Source of the DNA: Aliidiomarina celeris
GTDB taxonomy: Bacteria > Pseudomonadota > Gammaproteobacteria > Enterobacterales > Alteromonadaceae
NCBI RefSeq assembly: GCF_003316875.1
Contig: NZ_QMIL01000002.1
Coordinates: forward strand, 434,001-498,000
Length of the DNA: 64,000 nt
Reading direction: 5' to 3'
The notes under the pieces were generated by a model. That model did no database searches, was not told the DNA's origin, and was given only the letters and a program-made list of their open reading frames with translations. A program made the position numbers and the translations under genes. Shown one piece after another: positions 33,704 to 42,596 of this stretch (the first letter of the stretch is position 1; the number at the start of each line of letters is the position of its first letter).

Positions 33704-36142
33704 ATGATGAGAAGGCTCACCCTGTTCAGTTTCACCAGTTTACGTGGCCAATTAATTATACTTCTGCTGGGTATTGGCTTGGTTTCTATTGTGGCCTCTA
33801 CTGCTGTGATTGTTATGGAACAACAGCAGCAGGAGCATCGGCACACCATTCGCGAGGTTCGAATGCTTGCAACCCTAGTGCAAGGCTCGGTTAACCGTGC
33901 ATTGCGCTACGACCTAAATGAAGCGGTGGAAGAAATTATGGCGGAAATTGCCGCCCACAGGAACATAACCGCGGTGCTGATGAAGTCGGTCGACGGTGAG
34001 CTGGTGCGCAGCCAAAGTTTAGGTTACCGAGCGGAATACATAGAAGCTTTTCGCCCCAATATAGACCACACCACTGTAGTGCGTGTCGCCAATTCTAGCC
34101 TCATTCAGTTTGCTTATCATCAGCCGTCACGCGCTTATCAGGTGTATGTACCTGTGGTGGCTGGCGGCAACATATTAGGGGAAACAGAGAACGGGGTTCT
34201 GGTTTTTAATTATATTCACGACTTCACTTGGTACGACGCCTTTATTGCACGGTTGCCTAATATTCTTATGGCTGCTTTATTTCTGCTCGGTTTTGCAGCG
34301 TTAGTGTTCGTATTTTTGCAGCGGCGCATTGCACGGCCGGCAGAACTGTTGGTGAACGCAGTGAACCAGCGTAGCGGGCCAGAGCAATTCCCAGTGCCGA
34401 GATTAAACGCCAACAATGAATTTGTAATTCTTGCAAAAGCGATTCGAACCATGCTCGGCCAACGCGAGGCCGACGAGTCTCGGCTGAAAAAACTATCGGC
34501 GGCGGTAGAGCAAAGCAACGAAGGCATAATTATTACCAATACCGAAGCGGTTATTGAATATGTTAACCAAGCATTAGTGGACAACACCGGGTACAGCCAC
34601 GATGAGCTGATTGGTAATAACCCACGTATTTTGGCTTCGGGTAATACGCCGCAAAGTACCTTTAAAACTATGTGGGGGCGGCTGAGCAAAGGTGTGGCTT
34701 GGACTGGTGAGCTTTACAATCGGCGCAAAGATGGGAGCGAATATATAGAGCTGCAAACCATTACCCCGCTGCGCAATAACGTGGGAGAAGTAACACATTA
34801 TTTGGGTGTGAAGCAGGATATTACCGAGCAAAAATCAATTCAAGAGCGGCTCCACTTTCTTGCATATTTTGACATGCTTACCCATTTGCCAAATCGTGTC
34901 AGTGTGCTCGATATGCTCAGTGCTGAAATTCAAGAAGGTGTGCGTACAAACCGACGCGGCGCTTTGCTGTTGTTGAATATCGACCGTATGAAGAGCATTA
35001 ACGACGCTCGCGGTTACGACTACGGTAATGAAGTGCTACTCGCATTGTCGTCGCGGCTACTCGACCAACCACAAAAGCTGGGTACCGTTGGGCATTTAGG
35101 CGCGGACACCTTTTGTGTGATTTTACCTGCGCGTTATCGCGACAATATTCAAGCAAAACAAGTAGCGGAAGAAGCTGCAAATAGTGTTATGGCTGCGTGC
35201 AGCGAACCACTCGATATTAAAGGAGAGCGGGTAGCGCTCACGATAAGCGTAGGCATTAGCATTATGGGTGATCAGCAGCAAAGTGCTGAACTGATTATTC
35301 GTAGCGCCGAAACGGCCCTGCACAATGCGAAGAACAAGGGGGGAAATCAAAGCCTTGTGTACCGTGACACCGATGGCGCCGAAGCCGAGCGTATCTTTCG
35401 GTTAGAAGGCGAACTACGAGAAGCTTTGCGGAGTAATCAACTGCGCTGCTTTTTGCAGGCGCAAGTAGACGAAAAAGGCAAATTAGCTGGCGCTGAAGCA
35501 CTGGTGCGCTGGCAACACCCTGAGCATGGCATGGTGTCGCCGGGCGACTTTATTCCGGTCGCAGAGCGGTCAGACTTAATTGTAGAACTAGACCAATGGG
35601 TATTGCAGGAGGCGCTAACGGTGCTGCGCGAATGGCAAGATCAAGGGCGGGCGCTCACCATGTCGATCAATCTAAGCCCGCGCCATATTCGCCGCGACAC
35701 CTTTGTGGCTGATGTTGAGCGTATTCTCGCGCAAACCGGTGTGAACCCGCATGAAGTAGTATTGGAGGTAACCGAAGGGCTCTTGGTTGAAGACGTGGCG
35801 GGCAGTATTGCGAAAATGAAAGCGCTAAGTACCCTTGGCATTCAGTTTTCAATCGACGACTTTGGTACCGGTTACTCGTCGCTGGCCTATATTCGGCAAT
35901 TGCCGGTGCACGAATTAAAAATTGATCAAAGCTTTATTCGCGGTTTACCTCATGCCAAAGGCGACTTGGCCATGGTGAACACCATTATTTCGGTGGCGCA
36001 GAATCTCGATTTACGCATTGTTGCAGAAGGTGTAGAAACCCGCGGCCAAGCTGATTTCTGTAAGGAAAACGGAGTGTGGGCGCAAGGCTACTTTTATGAC
36101 CGCCCGCTCGACATTGCGAGCTGGCGGCACAAATGGTTCTAG
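33704..36142 (+). CDS. Membrane c-di-GMP phosphodiesterase (HAMP-PAS-GGDEF*-EAL)
   Basis: An 812-residue signalling protein. A membrane helix (about 16-38), a periplasmic domain (about 40-175), a second helix (about 183-205) and a HAMP-like linker are followed by a PAS domain (about 260-375, EGIIITNTEAVIEYVNQA), a degenerate GGDEF domain and an EAL domain. The GGDEF signature is replaced by LGADTF, so cyclase activity is unlikely, though GTP binding could remain. The EAL domain looks active: GAEALVRW, the asparagine in MSINLSP, EVTEG, IDDFGTGYSSL, LKIDQSFI and AEGVETRG are present. It hydrolyses c-di-GMP to pGpG. It starts three bases after the binding lipoprotein, so the two form an operon and very likely one sensory unit. 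Confidence 0.92.
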   Translation: MMRRLTLFSFTSLRGQLIILLLGIGLVSIVASTAVIVMEQQQQEHRHTIREVRMLATLVQGSVNRALRYDLNEAVEEIMAEIAAHRNITAVLMKSVDGELVRSQSLGYRAEYIEAFRPNIDHTTVVRVANSSLIQFAYHQPSRAYQVYVPVVAGGNILGETENGVLVFNYIHDFTWYDAFIARLPNILMAALFLLGFAALVFVFLQRRIARPAELLVNAVNQRSGPEQFPVPRLNANNEFVILAKAIRTMLGQREADESRLKKLSAAVEQSNEGIIITNTEAVIEYVNQALVDNTGYSHDELIGNNPRILASGNTPQSTFKTMWGRLSKGVAWTGELYNRRKDGSEYIELQTITPLRNNVGEVTHYLGVKQDITEQKSIQERLHFLAYFDMLTHLPNRVSVLDMLSAEIQEGVRTNRRGALLLLNIDRMKSINDARGYDYGNEVLLALSSRLLDQPQKLGTVGHLGADTFCVILPARYRDNIQAKQVAEEAANSVMAACSEPLDIKGERVALTISVGISIMGDQQQSAELIIRSAETALHNAKNKGGNQSLVYRDTDGAEAERIFRLEGELREALRSNQLRCFLQAQVDEKGKLAGAEALVRWQHPEHGMVSPGDFIPVAERSDLIVELDQWVLQEALTVLREWQDQGRALTMSINLSPRHIRRDTFVADVERILAQTGVNPHEVVLEVTEGLLVEDVAGSIAKMKALSTLGIQFSIDDFGTGYSSLAYIRQLPVHELKIDQSFIRGLPHAKGDLAMVNTIISVAQNLDLRIVAEGVETRGQADFCKENGVWAQGYFYDRPLDIASWRHKWF

Positions 36143-36151
36143 CCCGCTCGG

Positions 36152-37411
36152 TTAAATAAAGCCGTATTTACGCGCAATGGTGTCGAAGTACTGCAAGGTG
36201 TGCTTCGCATAGGCGCGTTTTTCAATGTAGCTGCCCGGGAAAAAGTTCTTTTTAAAGCCGTAAGCCACCATATCTTTCAAGCGCTTCAGCGGTACTGGAA
36301 AGTTGTCGAGGGCAAGTTTGTACTCGTCACTCAGCGTGGTTTGCGACACCAGCCGGTTATCGGTGCAAATTACCGTGGCAATGCGGTTTTCCAGCATGTA
36401 TTTAAAGTTATGGTTTTTAATGTCGCCAATGCTTGGGTTGGTTTGCAAGTTACTGGTTAAGCATACTTCAATGGCAATGCGCCGATCCGCAATGTACGAC
36501 GCTAAATGTGCGCTGTAGGCCTTTTTGTCGGTAATACTTGGGTCTTCAATCATGTCGGGAGAAAACAATGAATAGCCGTGGCCTAAACGGTCGGCATAAC
36601 ATTGCGTGAGGGCATCGAAAATACTCTCGGGACCGTAGGCTTCGCCGGCATGCACGGTTTTCAGCAAAAAGTTTTGGTGTGCAAACTCGTACACCTCTTT
36701 AAATTTATGCGCCGGATAACCGTTTTCTTGGCCCGCAATGTCCAGCCCAACAATGGGCAGGCCGTCTTCGTCACGCATGCGTACGCTGGCGCGAATTAAT
36801 TCCATAGCAGCGGCTTTAATAACACTCATGTCGTCGTGTTCACGCAGTAAATTAAACAAATGCGTGTAGTAGGGCGAAAAGCCCTTTTTACCGAACATGC
36901 GCATTGCACAGTTAATAATGCCATATTCGAAAGGTGGTTTTTGGCCGCTGGTAAGGCCCACGTCTGGGCGCGCGTTGTACTCATTCTTAGCACGTTTTAA
37001 GCCATTGTTTACGGCGTGCATAACGTCGTCGAAGCTAATGTTATTCTCTGGATCCATGAGCAATTGCGGCGCAAAGCGCACCTCAATGTAATTTACGCCT
37101 TCTTCTTGGTTGTCTACCGCCAGTTCGTAGGCAGCGCGTTCCATATTTTCCAGATTACGCAGCACCGCACAGGTGTATTGGAAGCCATTCAGGTATTCGC
37201 CCAAATTGGCATAATGCGACTTGAACACTTCTTCTTTTAAGCCTTCAACCGTGGTGGCGGGAAGCGTAATGCCGGCGGTTTTCGCCATGTCGATAAGGCT
37301 TTCCATGCGCATGCTGCCGTCGAGGTGTAAATGCAAATCGGCTTTTGGCATTTCACGAATAAAATCAAGAGAATAAGTAGTTTGAAGGCTGTCGGATGAA
37401 GAATGCGCCAT
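36152..37411 (-). CDS. Adenosine deaminase family protein
   Basis: A 419-residue metal-dependent deaminase: HLHLDGSM near the N-terminus (zinc), HAGE in the middle, RLGHG, and CTDNR in place of the usual STDDP near the second metal aspartate. The start at 37411 (MAHSSSDS) has a good SD (AGGAG); a further 18 residues upstream are in frame but lack support. It is about 85 residues longer than E. coli Add, and the substrate could be adenosine, adenine or a modified purine. It converges on the phosphodiesterase gene and diverges from tdk. Confidence 0.85.
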   Translation of the reverse strand: MAHSSSDSLQTTYSLDFIREMPKADLHLHLDGSMRMESLIDMAKTAGITLPATTVEGLKEEVFKSHYANLGEYLNGFQYTCAVLRNLENMERAAYELAVDNQEEGVNYIEVRFAPQLLMDPENNISFDDVMHAVNNGLKRAKNEYNARPDVGLTSGQKPPFEYGIINCAMRMFGKKGFSPYYTHLFNLLREHDDMSVIKAAAMELIRASVRMRDEDGLPIVGLDIAGQENGYPAHKFKEVYEFAHQNFLLKTVHAGEAYGPESIFDALTQCYADRLGHGYSLFSPDMIEDPSITDKKAYSAHLASYIADRRIAIEVCLTSNLQTNPSIGDIKNHNFKYMLENRIATVICTDNRLVSQTTLSDEYKLALDNFPVPLKRLKDMVAYGFKKNFFPGSYIEKRAYAKHTLQYFDTIARKYGFI

Positions 37412-37597
37412 GGCGTGCTCCTGTAGATTGCAGGGAAGGAATGCGAACAGAAATTTATTAACCACGCAGTATACCGCAAAATTACCGCCGTTTCTCGGTT
37501 AACGAATTGCAGAGAGGGAGCAGCTTAGGTATGGTGCGCCCTTAACGTGAACTTAACCTTTTATAACCAAGCTTTCACCAGTTTTACGGAACGAAAA

Positions 37598-38203
37598 ATG
37601 GCTGCACTCTATTTTACCTACTCAGCAATGAACGCGGGGAAAAGCACCTCATTGCTGCAAGTTGCTCATAATTACGAAGAGCGTGATCAACAGGTGTTAC
37701 TGCTTACGCCTGCCTTCGACAACAGAGCAGGGGTAGGAAAAATACATTCGCGTTTAGGCATTGACAGAGAGGCACGTATTTTTGCCCGCAACGACGATTT
37801 GTTTGCGCTCATTGGCAACAGTGCACAACAGCAACGAATCGACTGCGTGCTTATGGACGAAGCGCAATTTTTGTCGGCTGAACAAGTATGGCAACTTACT
37901 CGGGTGGTCGACGAGCTGAATATTCCAGTAATGTGCTACGGCTTACGAACCGACGCCTTTGGTCAGGCGTTTGAGGGCAGCGCTGTGCTGTTAGCCGTTG
38001 CCGATAAACTCTCAGAAATGAAAACAATTTGTCACTGCGGCCGTAAAGCCATTATGTCGCTACGGGTCGACGAGCACGGAAATGCAGTAAAGCACGGCGA
38101 GCAAATCGCTATTGGTGGTAACGAACGGTATATCTCATGCTGTCGAAAGCATTGGGCAGAGGCATTAGCAGAAGTAGGGGCTCACCCTGCTGGATTGGAG
38201 TAG
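37598..38203 (+). CDS. tdk: Thymidine kinase
   Basis: Phosphorylates thymidine in pyrimidine salvage. The start at 37598 gives [17 protein letters not shown], matching the family; an in-frame ATG at 37547 would add 17 unsupported residues. The Walker A-like loop is SAMNAGKST, followed by [15 protein letters not shown], a zinc site CHCGRKA (and later CCRKH), and IGGNERY. It is 201 residues, the type II family size. macA begins four bases after the stop, with its SD inside the last codons. Confidence 0.96.
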   Translation: MAALYFTYSAMNAGKSTSLLQVAHNYEERDQQVLLLTPAFDNRAGVGKIHSRLGIDREARIFARNDDLFALIGNSAQQQRIDCVLMDEAQFLSAEQVWQLTRVVDELNIPVMCYGLRTDAFGQAFEGSAVLLAVADKLSEMKTICHCGRKAIMSLRVDEHGNAVKHGEQIAIGGNERYISCCRKHWAEALAEVGAHPAGLE

Positions 38204-38207
38204 TAAC

Positions 38208-39344
38208 ATGAAGAAGTGGATGGTTTGGAGTGGTGTTGTTTTGGTGGCTGGCGCTGCCGCGGCATGGTGGTTCTGGCCAGAAAATGACAGCAAGGGCATG
38301 CAAGCGCCTACTGCAAAAGTAGAGGTGCGTACCATTCAGCAAGTGGTTACCGCTACCGGGCGTATTCAGCCGAAAGAGTTCGTCGACGTGGGTGCCCAGG
38401 TTTCGGGCCAGTTGGAAAAAATTCATGTGGAAGTGGGTGATAATGTTGAAGCCGGTCAACTGCTTGCTGAAATAGACGCGACAGTACTTGAAGCGCGGCT
38501 CGACGGTGTTCGTGCGCAGTTGAAGTATCAACAGGCACAGCTTGCTGAACGTGAAGCCCTGAAAACTCAAGCGGAACTCAACTTGCGCCGGCAAGTGCGG
38601 TTGCGCGAAGACCGCGCCACCTCTGAAGAAGCACTTGAAGCTGCGCAAGCGCAAGCTGCAGCTGAAGCGGCACGGGTACGCGCTATTCAAGCACAAATTG
38701 AGCAAACCGAGTCGTCGTTGCGCGCCGACGAAGCGAACCTAAACTACACTCGCATTTTCGCGCCCATGAGCGGTACGGTGGTGAGCATGGCTGCTCGCCG
38801 TGGGCAAACCTTAAACGCGTCGCAAACCACGCCAACCATTCTTACTATTGCGGATTTGTCGATTATGCGCGTGCAGGCGCAGGTTTCGGAAGCCGACATT
38901 AGCCGTTTAAGTAAAGGCACAGAGGTGTATTTTACAACCTTGGGCAACCGTGGCCAGCGCTGGAACAGTGCGCTTGACTTAATTGAGCCCACTCCGCAAG
39001 TGGAAAACAACGTGGTGCTTTACAACGCGCTATTCGACGTGGACAACACGGCGCGGCGGTTGCTGCCGCAAATGACCACGCAAGTATTCTTTGTGATTAA
39101 CCAAGCGGAAAATGTGCTGTCGGTTCCTGCAGCTGCAGTGAGCCCGCGCGGCCCGAACCGAGCGGAAGTGCGGGTACAACGCGGCACAGCGCCGAACATG
39201 CAAATTGAAACCATAACGGTAGAGACGGGCCTGTCGGACAGGGTTCATGTGGAAATTAAGTCTGGGCTTGAAGAAGGCGACACCGTACTGCTGAATGTAG
39301 GTGCAGCGGGTATGCCAGCCGGTATGCCGCGCGGCATGCGTTAA
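38208..39344 (+). CDS. macA: Periplasmic adaptor protein, MacA-like
   Basis: A 378-residue membrane-fusion protein of the MacA type, linking the MacB ATPase to an outer-membrane channel. The N-terminal anchor helix is at about residues 5-22. The lipoyl halves are at VTATGRIQPKEFVDVGAQVSG and AGQLLAEIDATVL, separated by a long alpha-hairpin rich in Ala/Glu/Gln. Beta-barrel and membrane-proximal domains follow, ending with a Met-Pro-Gly-rich tail (GMPAGMPRGMR). macB starts nine bases later. No TolC-like gene is adjacent. Confidence 0.92.
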   Translation: MKKWMVWSGVVLVAGAAAAWWFWPENDSKGMQAPTAKVEVRTIQQVVTATGRIQPKEFVDVGAQVSGQLEKIHVEVGDNVEAGQLLAEIDATVLEARLDGVRAQLKYQQAQLAEREALKTQAELNLRRQVRLREDRATSEEALEAAQAQAAAEAARVRAIQAQIEQTESSLRADEANLNYTRIFAPMSGTVVSMAARRGQTLNASQTTPTILTIADLSIMRVQAQVSEADISRLSKGTEVYFTTLGNRGQRWNSALDLIEPTPQVENNVVLYNALFDVDNTARRLLPQMTTQVFFVINQAENVLSVPAAAVSPRGPNRAEVRVQRGTAPNMQIETITVETGLSDRVHVEIKSGLEEGDTVLLNVGAAGMPAGMPRGMR

Positions 39345-39353
39345 GGAGTCGGT

Positions 39354-41327
39354 ATGAACAACACGCCGCTGATTAAATTACGAGGCATTACTCGCAGCTT
39401 TCAAACCGGTGCGCTCAGTACGCAAGTGCTACATGGTATCAACTTAGACATTGAGGCTGGAGAGTTTGTGGCCATTGTCGGCTCGTCGGGGTCGGGCAAG
39501 TCTACGCTGATGAATATTCTTGGCTGCCTCGACAAACCGACCAGCGGCGACTACTGGTTTCGTGGCGAAAAAGTAGCGAATATGTCGGCCGACGAGCTCG
39601 CGCGCTTGCGACGTGAAGCCTTTGGCTTTGTATTCCAACAATATAATTTGTTGGCGGGCGCTACTGCTCAGGGCAATGCGGAACTGCCGGCTAACTATAC
39701 CCGTGCCTCTAAAACAGAGCAGGCCGAGCGTGCACAATCGCTGCTCACGCGCCTCGGTTTAGGCGACCGCATGCACCACCGGCCGCGTGAGCTCTCTGGC
39801 GGCCAACAACAGCGGGTGTCAATTGCGCGCGCGCTGATGAACGGCGGCGACATAATTCTCGCCGACGAGCCGACTGGCGCGCTCGACACCACTAGCGGTA
39901 AAGAGGTAATGGCGCTTTTGCGAGAGCTTTCCAATGAAGGCCACACCATTATTCTTATTACCCACGACGCGGAAGTAGCGGCGCATGCCGACCGCGTGAT
40001 TGAAATTCGTGACGGCCATATTCAAAGTGACACCCGCAATAATGCCTCAGCACACCAAACAAGTGACGGTGAATTGGGGGCAGAGCGGCCTGCGGGCAAG
40101 CGACTTAGCAAGGCACCCGTCGCCCCAACGGCCTTGCAAAGCAGCTGGCGCTCGTTAATTACCGCGCTAACCTCGCTGCGCACCAATATTTTCCGTACCG
40201 CACTTACGTTACTGGGTATTGTTATTGGTGTGGCCGCGGTTATTTCAATGCTGGCCATTGGCCAAGGTGCGCAAAAAGAAGTGGTGGATCGTATTAGCGC
40301 CATGGGCTCGAACTTGTTGTCGGTATTTCCCGGCGCACCTAACTCTCGCGGGCGTTGGTCGGTGGCCACGCTGGTACCCGAAGACGTAGACGCCATAAAC
40401 GAATTGCCAAATATTTTGGCGGCGGTGCCCGAGTTAACTGGTAACCGTACGTTACGCCGGGAAGGCTTCGACAAAGAAGCACAGGTAAACGCTACGTATG
40501 CAGAGTTTCCTATTGCGCGGCAATGGAACCTTACCGAGGGCAGCTTCTTTACTCAGGAAGACGAAGACTTGTACGCCACAGTAGCGGTGATTGGCCAAAC
40601 CGTGAAACGACAGCTGTTCCCGGACCGCAATCCATTGGGCGAGGTTATGCTCATAAACAACGTCCTGTTCCGTGTTATTGGCGTTATGGAGGAGCGCGGT
40701 GCAACACCTTGGGGGCAAGACCAAGACGACGTAGTGTTTGTGCCTTACAGTACAGGGTCACTCAGGCTCTTTGGGCAACGATTTTTACGCAATGTAACAG
40801 TAGCGGTCGAAACGGCTGACCCCGTTATGATGCAGCAGGTGCAAGACAGCGTGCATGCGTTGTTGCTTGAGCGCCACGGCGTAGAAGACTTCAGCATTCG
40901 CAATATGGCGTCGATTATTGAAACCGCCACAGAAACGCAAAATACCATGACCGTGCTGCTGGGCGTAATTGCCGTGATCTCGCTGTTGGTGGGTGGTATT
41001 GGCGTAATGAACATTATGTTGGTAAGCGTTACCGAACGCACGCGTGAAATTGGTATTCGCATGGCGGTGGGCGCGCGACCTGGGCTAATTCAGCAACAGT
41101 TCCTCATTGAAGCGGTTACGGTGGCGTTAATAGGCGGCTTGTTGGGTGTTGCCATTGGTGTAGCCGTTACTTGGGTGATTGCGTCGCTCGGCACCACGGT
41201 GGTGTATAGCTTGTCGCCGATTATTATGGCCTTTGGCTGCGCATTCTTAACCGGGCTTATTTTCGGTTTCGTGCCGGCGCGTAAAGCTGCGCAACTAGAT
41301 CCGGTGCAGGCGCTTCTTAGCGAGTAA
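39354..41327 (+). CDS. macB: Macrolide-type ABC transporter, MacB
   Basis: A 657-residue fused ATPase-permease. The ABC domain (about 1-235) has Walker [13 protein letters not shown], signature LSGGQQQRV and Walker [12 protein letters not shown]. Four membrane helices are expected: one near residues 275-300 ([20 protein letters not shown]) and three at the C-terminus, ending [19 protein letters not shown] large periplasmic domain lies between. With MacA it exports macrolides, peptides or heme precursors in known systems. It shares an operon with tdk and macA. Confidence 0.95.
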   Translation: MNNTPLIKLRGITRSFQTGALSTQVLHGINLDIEAGEFVAIVGSSGSGKSTLMNILGCLDKPTSGDYWFRGEKVANMSADELARLRREAFGFVFQQYNLLAGATAQGNAELPANYTRASKTEQAERAQSLLTRLGLGDRMHHRPRELSGGQQQRVSIARALMNGGDIILADEPTGALDTTSGKEVMALLRELSNEGHTIILITHDAEVAAHADRVIEIRDGHIQSDTRNNASAHQTSDGELGAERPAGKRLSKAPVAPTALQSSWRSLITALTSLRTNIFRTALTLLGIVIGVAAVISMLAIGQGAQKEVVDRISAMGSNLLSVFPGAPNSRGRWSVATLVPEDVDAINELPNILAAVPELTGNRTLRREGFDKEAQVNATYAEFPIARQWNLTEGSFFTQEDEDLYATVAVIGQTVKRQLFPDRNPLGEVMLINNVLFRVIGVMEERGATPWGQDQDDVVFVPYSTGSLRLFGQRFLRNVTVAVETADPVMMQQVQDSVHALLLERHGVEDFSIRNMASIIETATETQNTMTVLLGVIAVISLLVGGIGVMNIMLVSVTERTREIGIRMAVGARPGLIQQQFLIEAVTVALIGGLLGVAIGVAVTWVIASLGTTVVYSLSPIIMAFGCAFLTGLIFGFVPARKAAQLDPVQALLSE

Positions 41328-41385
41328 GGCTTGAGGTATACTGGGCGCTCCTTTGTGCTGAACCCTTCACTAAAAGAGGACGCCC
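41314..41385 (+). promoter_or_regulatory. pyrC promoter and possible SD-sequestering leader hairpin
   Basis: TATACT at 41337-41342 lies 17 bases after TTCTTA at 41314-41319. The short leader can fold: GGGCG (41343-41347) with CGCCC (41381-41385) and CTC(C)TTT (41348-41354) with AAAGAG (41373-41378), which would cover the AAGAGGA SD. In E. coli and Salmonella, pyrC is regulated by nucleotide-dependent choice of start site that includes or excludes such a 5' pairing segment. The start lies in the GCGCTCC run, so the same logic is possible here. Confidence 0.5.
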
Positions 41386-42420
41386 ATGCAGCAGCTTACT
41401 ATTCTTCGCCCCGACGATTGGCATTTACACGTGCGCGACGGAGCGGTACTCGCCGACATTGTGCCGGAAACCAGTAAGGTGTTTCACCGTGCCGTGATTA
41501 TGCCCAACTTAGTGCCGCCGGTTACAACAGTGAGCGCCGCGCTTGAATATCGGCAACGCATTATGGCTGCCGTTCCTCCGCAACACAGTTTTCAGCCCCT
41601 GATGGCGCTGTATCTTACGCAAACTACCTCGGTCGACGAAATTCGAGCGGCAGCAGCTAATCCACATGTGATTGGTTTTAAACTTTACCCGGCTGGGGCC
41701 ACGACCAATTCGGCAGCGGGTGTTACCGCGGTAAATGACATGGCTCCAGCGTTTGAAGCAATGGCTGAACATGGTGTACCGCTGCTCATTCACGGCGAAG
41801 TGACAGAGTCGGAAATTGATATTTTCGACCGCGAAAAAGTATTTATCGACCGCTATTTACGCCACATTGTTGCTCAGCACCCGCAACTCACGGTGATTTT
41901 AGAGCACATTACCACCGCCGACGCAGCACAGTTTGTGAACGAAGCCCATGCGCGTGTGGGCGCTACCATTACGCCCCAGCACTTATTGATGAACCGTAAT
42001 GATTTGTTAGTAGGCGGAATTCGCCCGCATAACTTCTGTTTGCCGGTGTTAAAACGCCGCACTCACCAAGAGGCGCTGCAACAAGCAGCGATTAGTGGCA
42101 GCCCGAAGTTTTTCCTCGGTACCGATTCTGCGCCCCATGTGCAGCATAAAAAAGAAACCGCCTGCGGCTGCGCCGGCTGTTATTCCGCCCCTGCTGCAAT
42201 AGAGCTCTACGCCGAATTCTTTAGCCGTATGGACGCGCTCGATAAATTGGAGAATTTCGCCAGCCGTTTTGGCGCCGAATTTTATGGCTTACCGGTGAAC
42301 GAAACCACGATTACGCTGGTGCAAACGCCTTGGCAGGTGCCCGCCACCGTTACGGCAGGGGGCGAGCCTTTTGTGCCTTATTGGGCAGGCGAAACCTTGC
42401 AGTGGCGGGTTCGGAATTAA
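41386..42420 (+). CDS. pyrC: Dihydroorotase
   Basis: Third step of pyrimidine synthesis: carbamoyl-aspartate to dihydroorotate. The 344-residue product matches E. coli PyrC in length. Metal ligands are visible: the HxH in DDWHLHVRDG (about residues 12-14), the lysine expected to be carboxylated in FKLYPAG (about 100), histidines in LLIHGEV and ILEHIT, and the aspartate in LGTDSAPH (about 250). SD AGAGGA lies just upstream. Neighbours on both sides are unrelated. Confidence 0.97.
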   Translation: MQQLTILRPDDWHLHVRDGAVLADIVPETSKVFHRAVIMPNLVPPVTTVSAALEYRQRIMAAVPPQHSFQPLMALYLTQTTSVDEIRAAAANPHVIGFKLYPAGATTNSAAGVTAVNDMAPAFEAMAEHGVPLLIHGEVTESEIDIFDREKVFIDRYLRHIVAQHPQLTVILEHITTADAAQFVNEAHARVGATITPQHLLMNRNDLLVGGIRPHNFCLPVLKRRTHQEALQQAAISGSPKFFLGTDSAPHVQHKKETACGCAGCYSAPAAIELYAEFFSRMDALDKLENFASRFGAEFYGLPVNETTITLVQTPWQVPATVTAGGEPFVPYWAGETLQWRVRN

Positions 42421-42475
42421 CCAATTAGTGATATACTTTAGGTCGAATTGTGGTCAATATGCCTTTGCGATGGGT

Positions 42476-42510
42476 GTGTTGGAATAAGAAGCCTCCGAAG
42501 AGGACAACAC
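42476..42510 (+). other. Structured leader of the CHASE3 chemoreceptor gene
   Basis: A two-part stem in the 176-base spacer: GTGTTG (42476-42481) pairs with CAACAC (42505-42510), enclosing CCTC-CGAA-GAGG (42492-42503). A TATACT box lies at 42432-42437, without a clear -35. No known riboswitch motif is recognised, and no T tract follows. Confidence 0.4.
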
Positions 42511-42596
42511 CACAGCCGTACCTAAACTTTGCATAGCGCAGTGACTGGAGCGACCTGAGTTGCCTGATCTGAGCTTTGCGCTTGGAGAACCACTAT

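Noticed and set aside
42421-42596. c-di-GMP (GEMM) riboswitch before the CHASE3 receptor.
   Set aside because: The conserved GEMM core sequences are not present; only a simple hairpin is seen.
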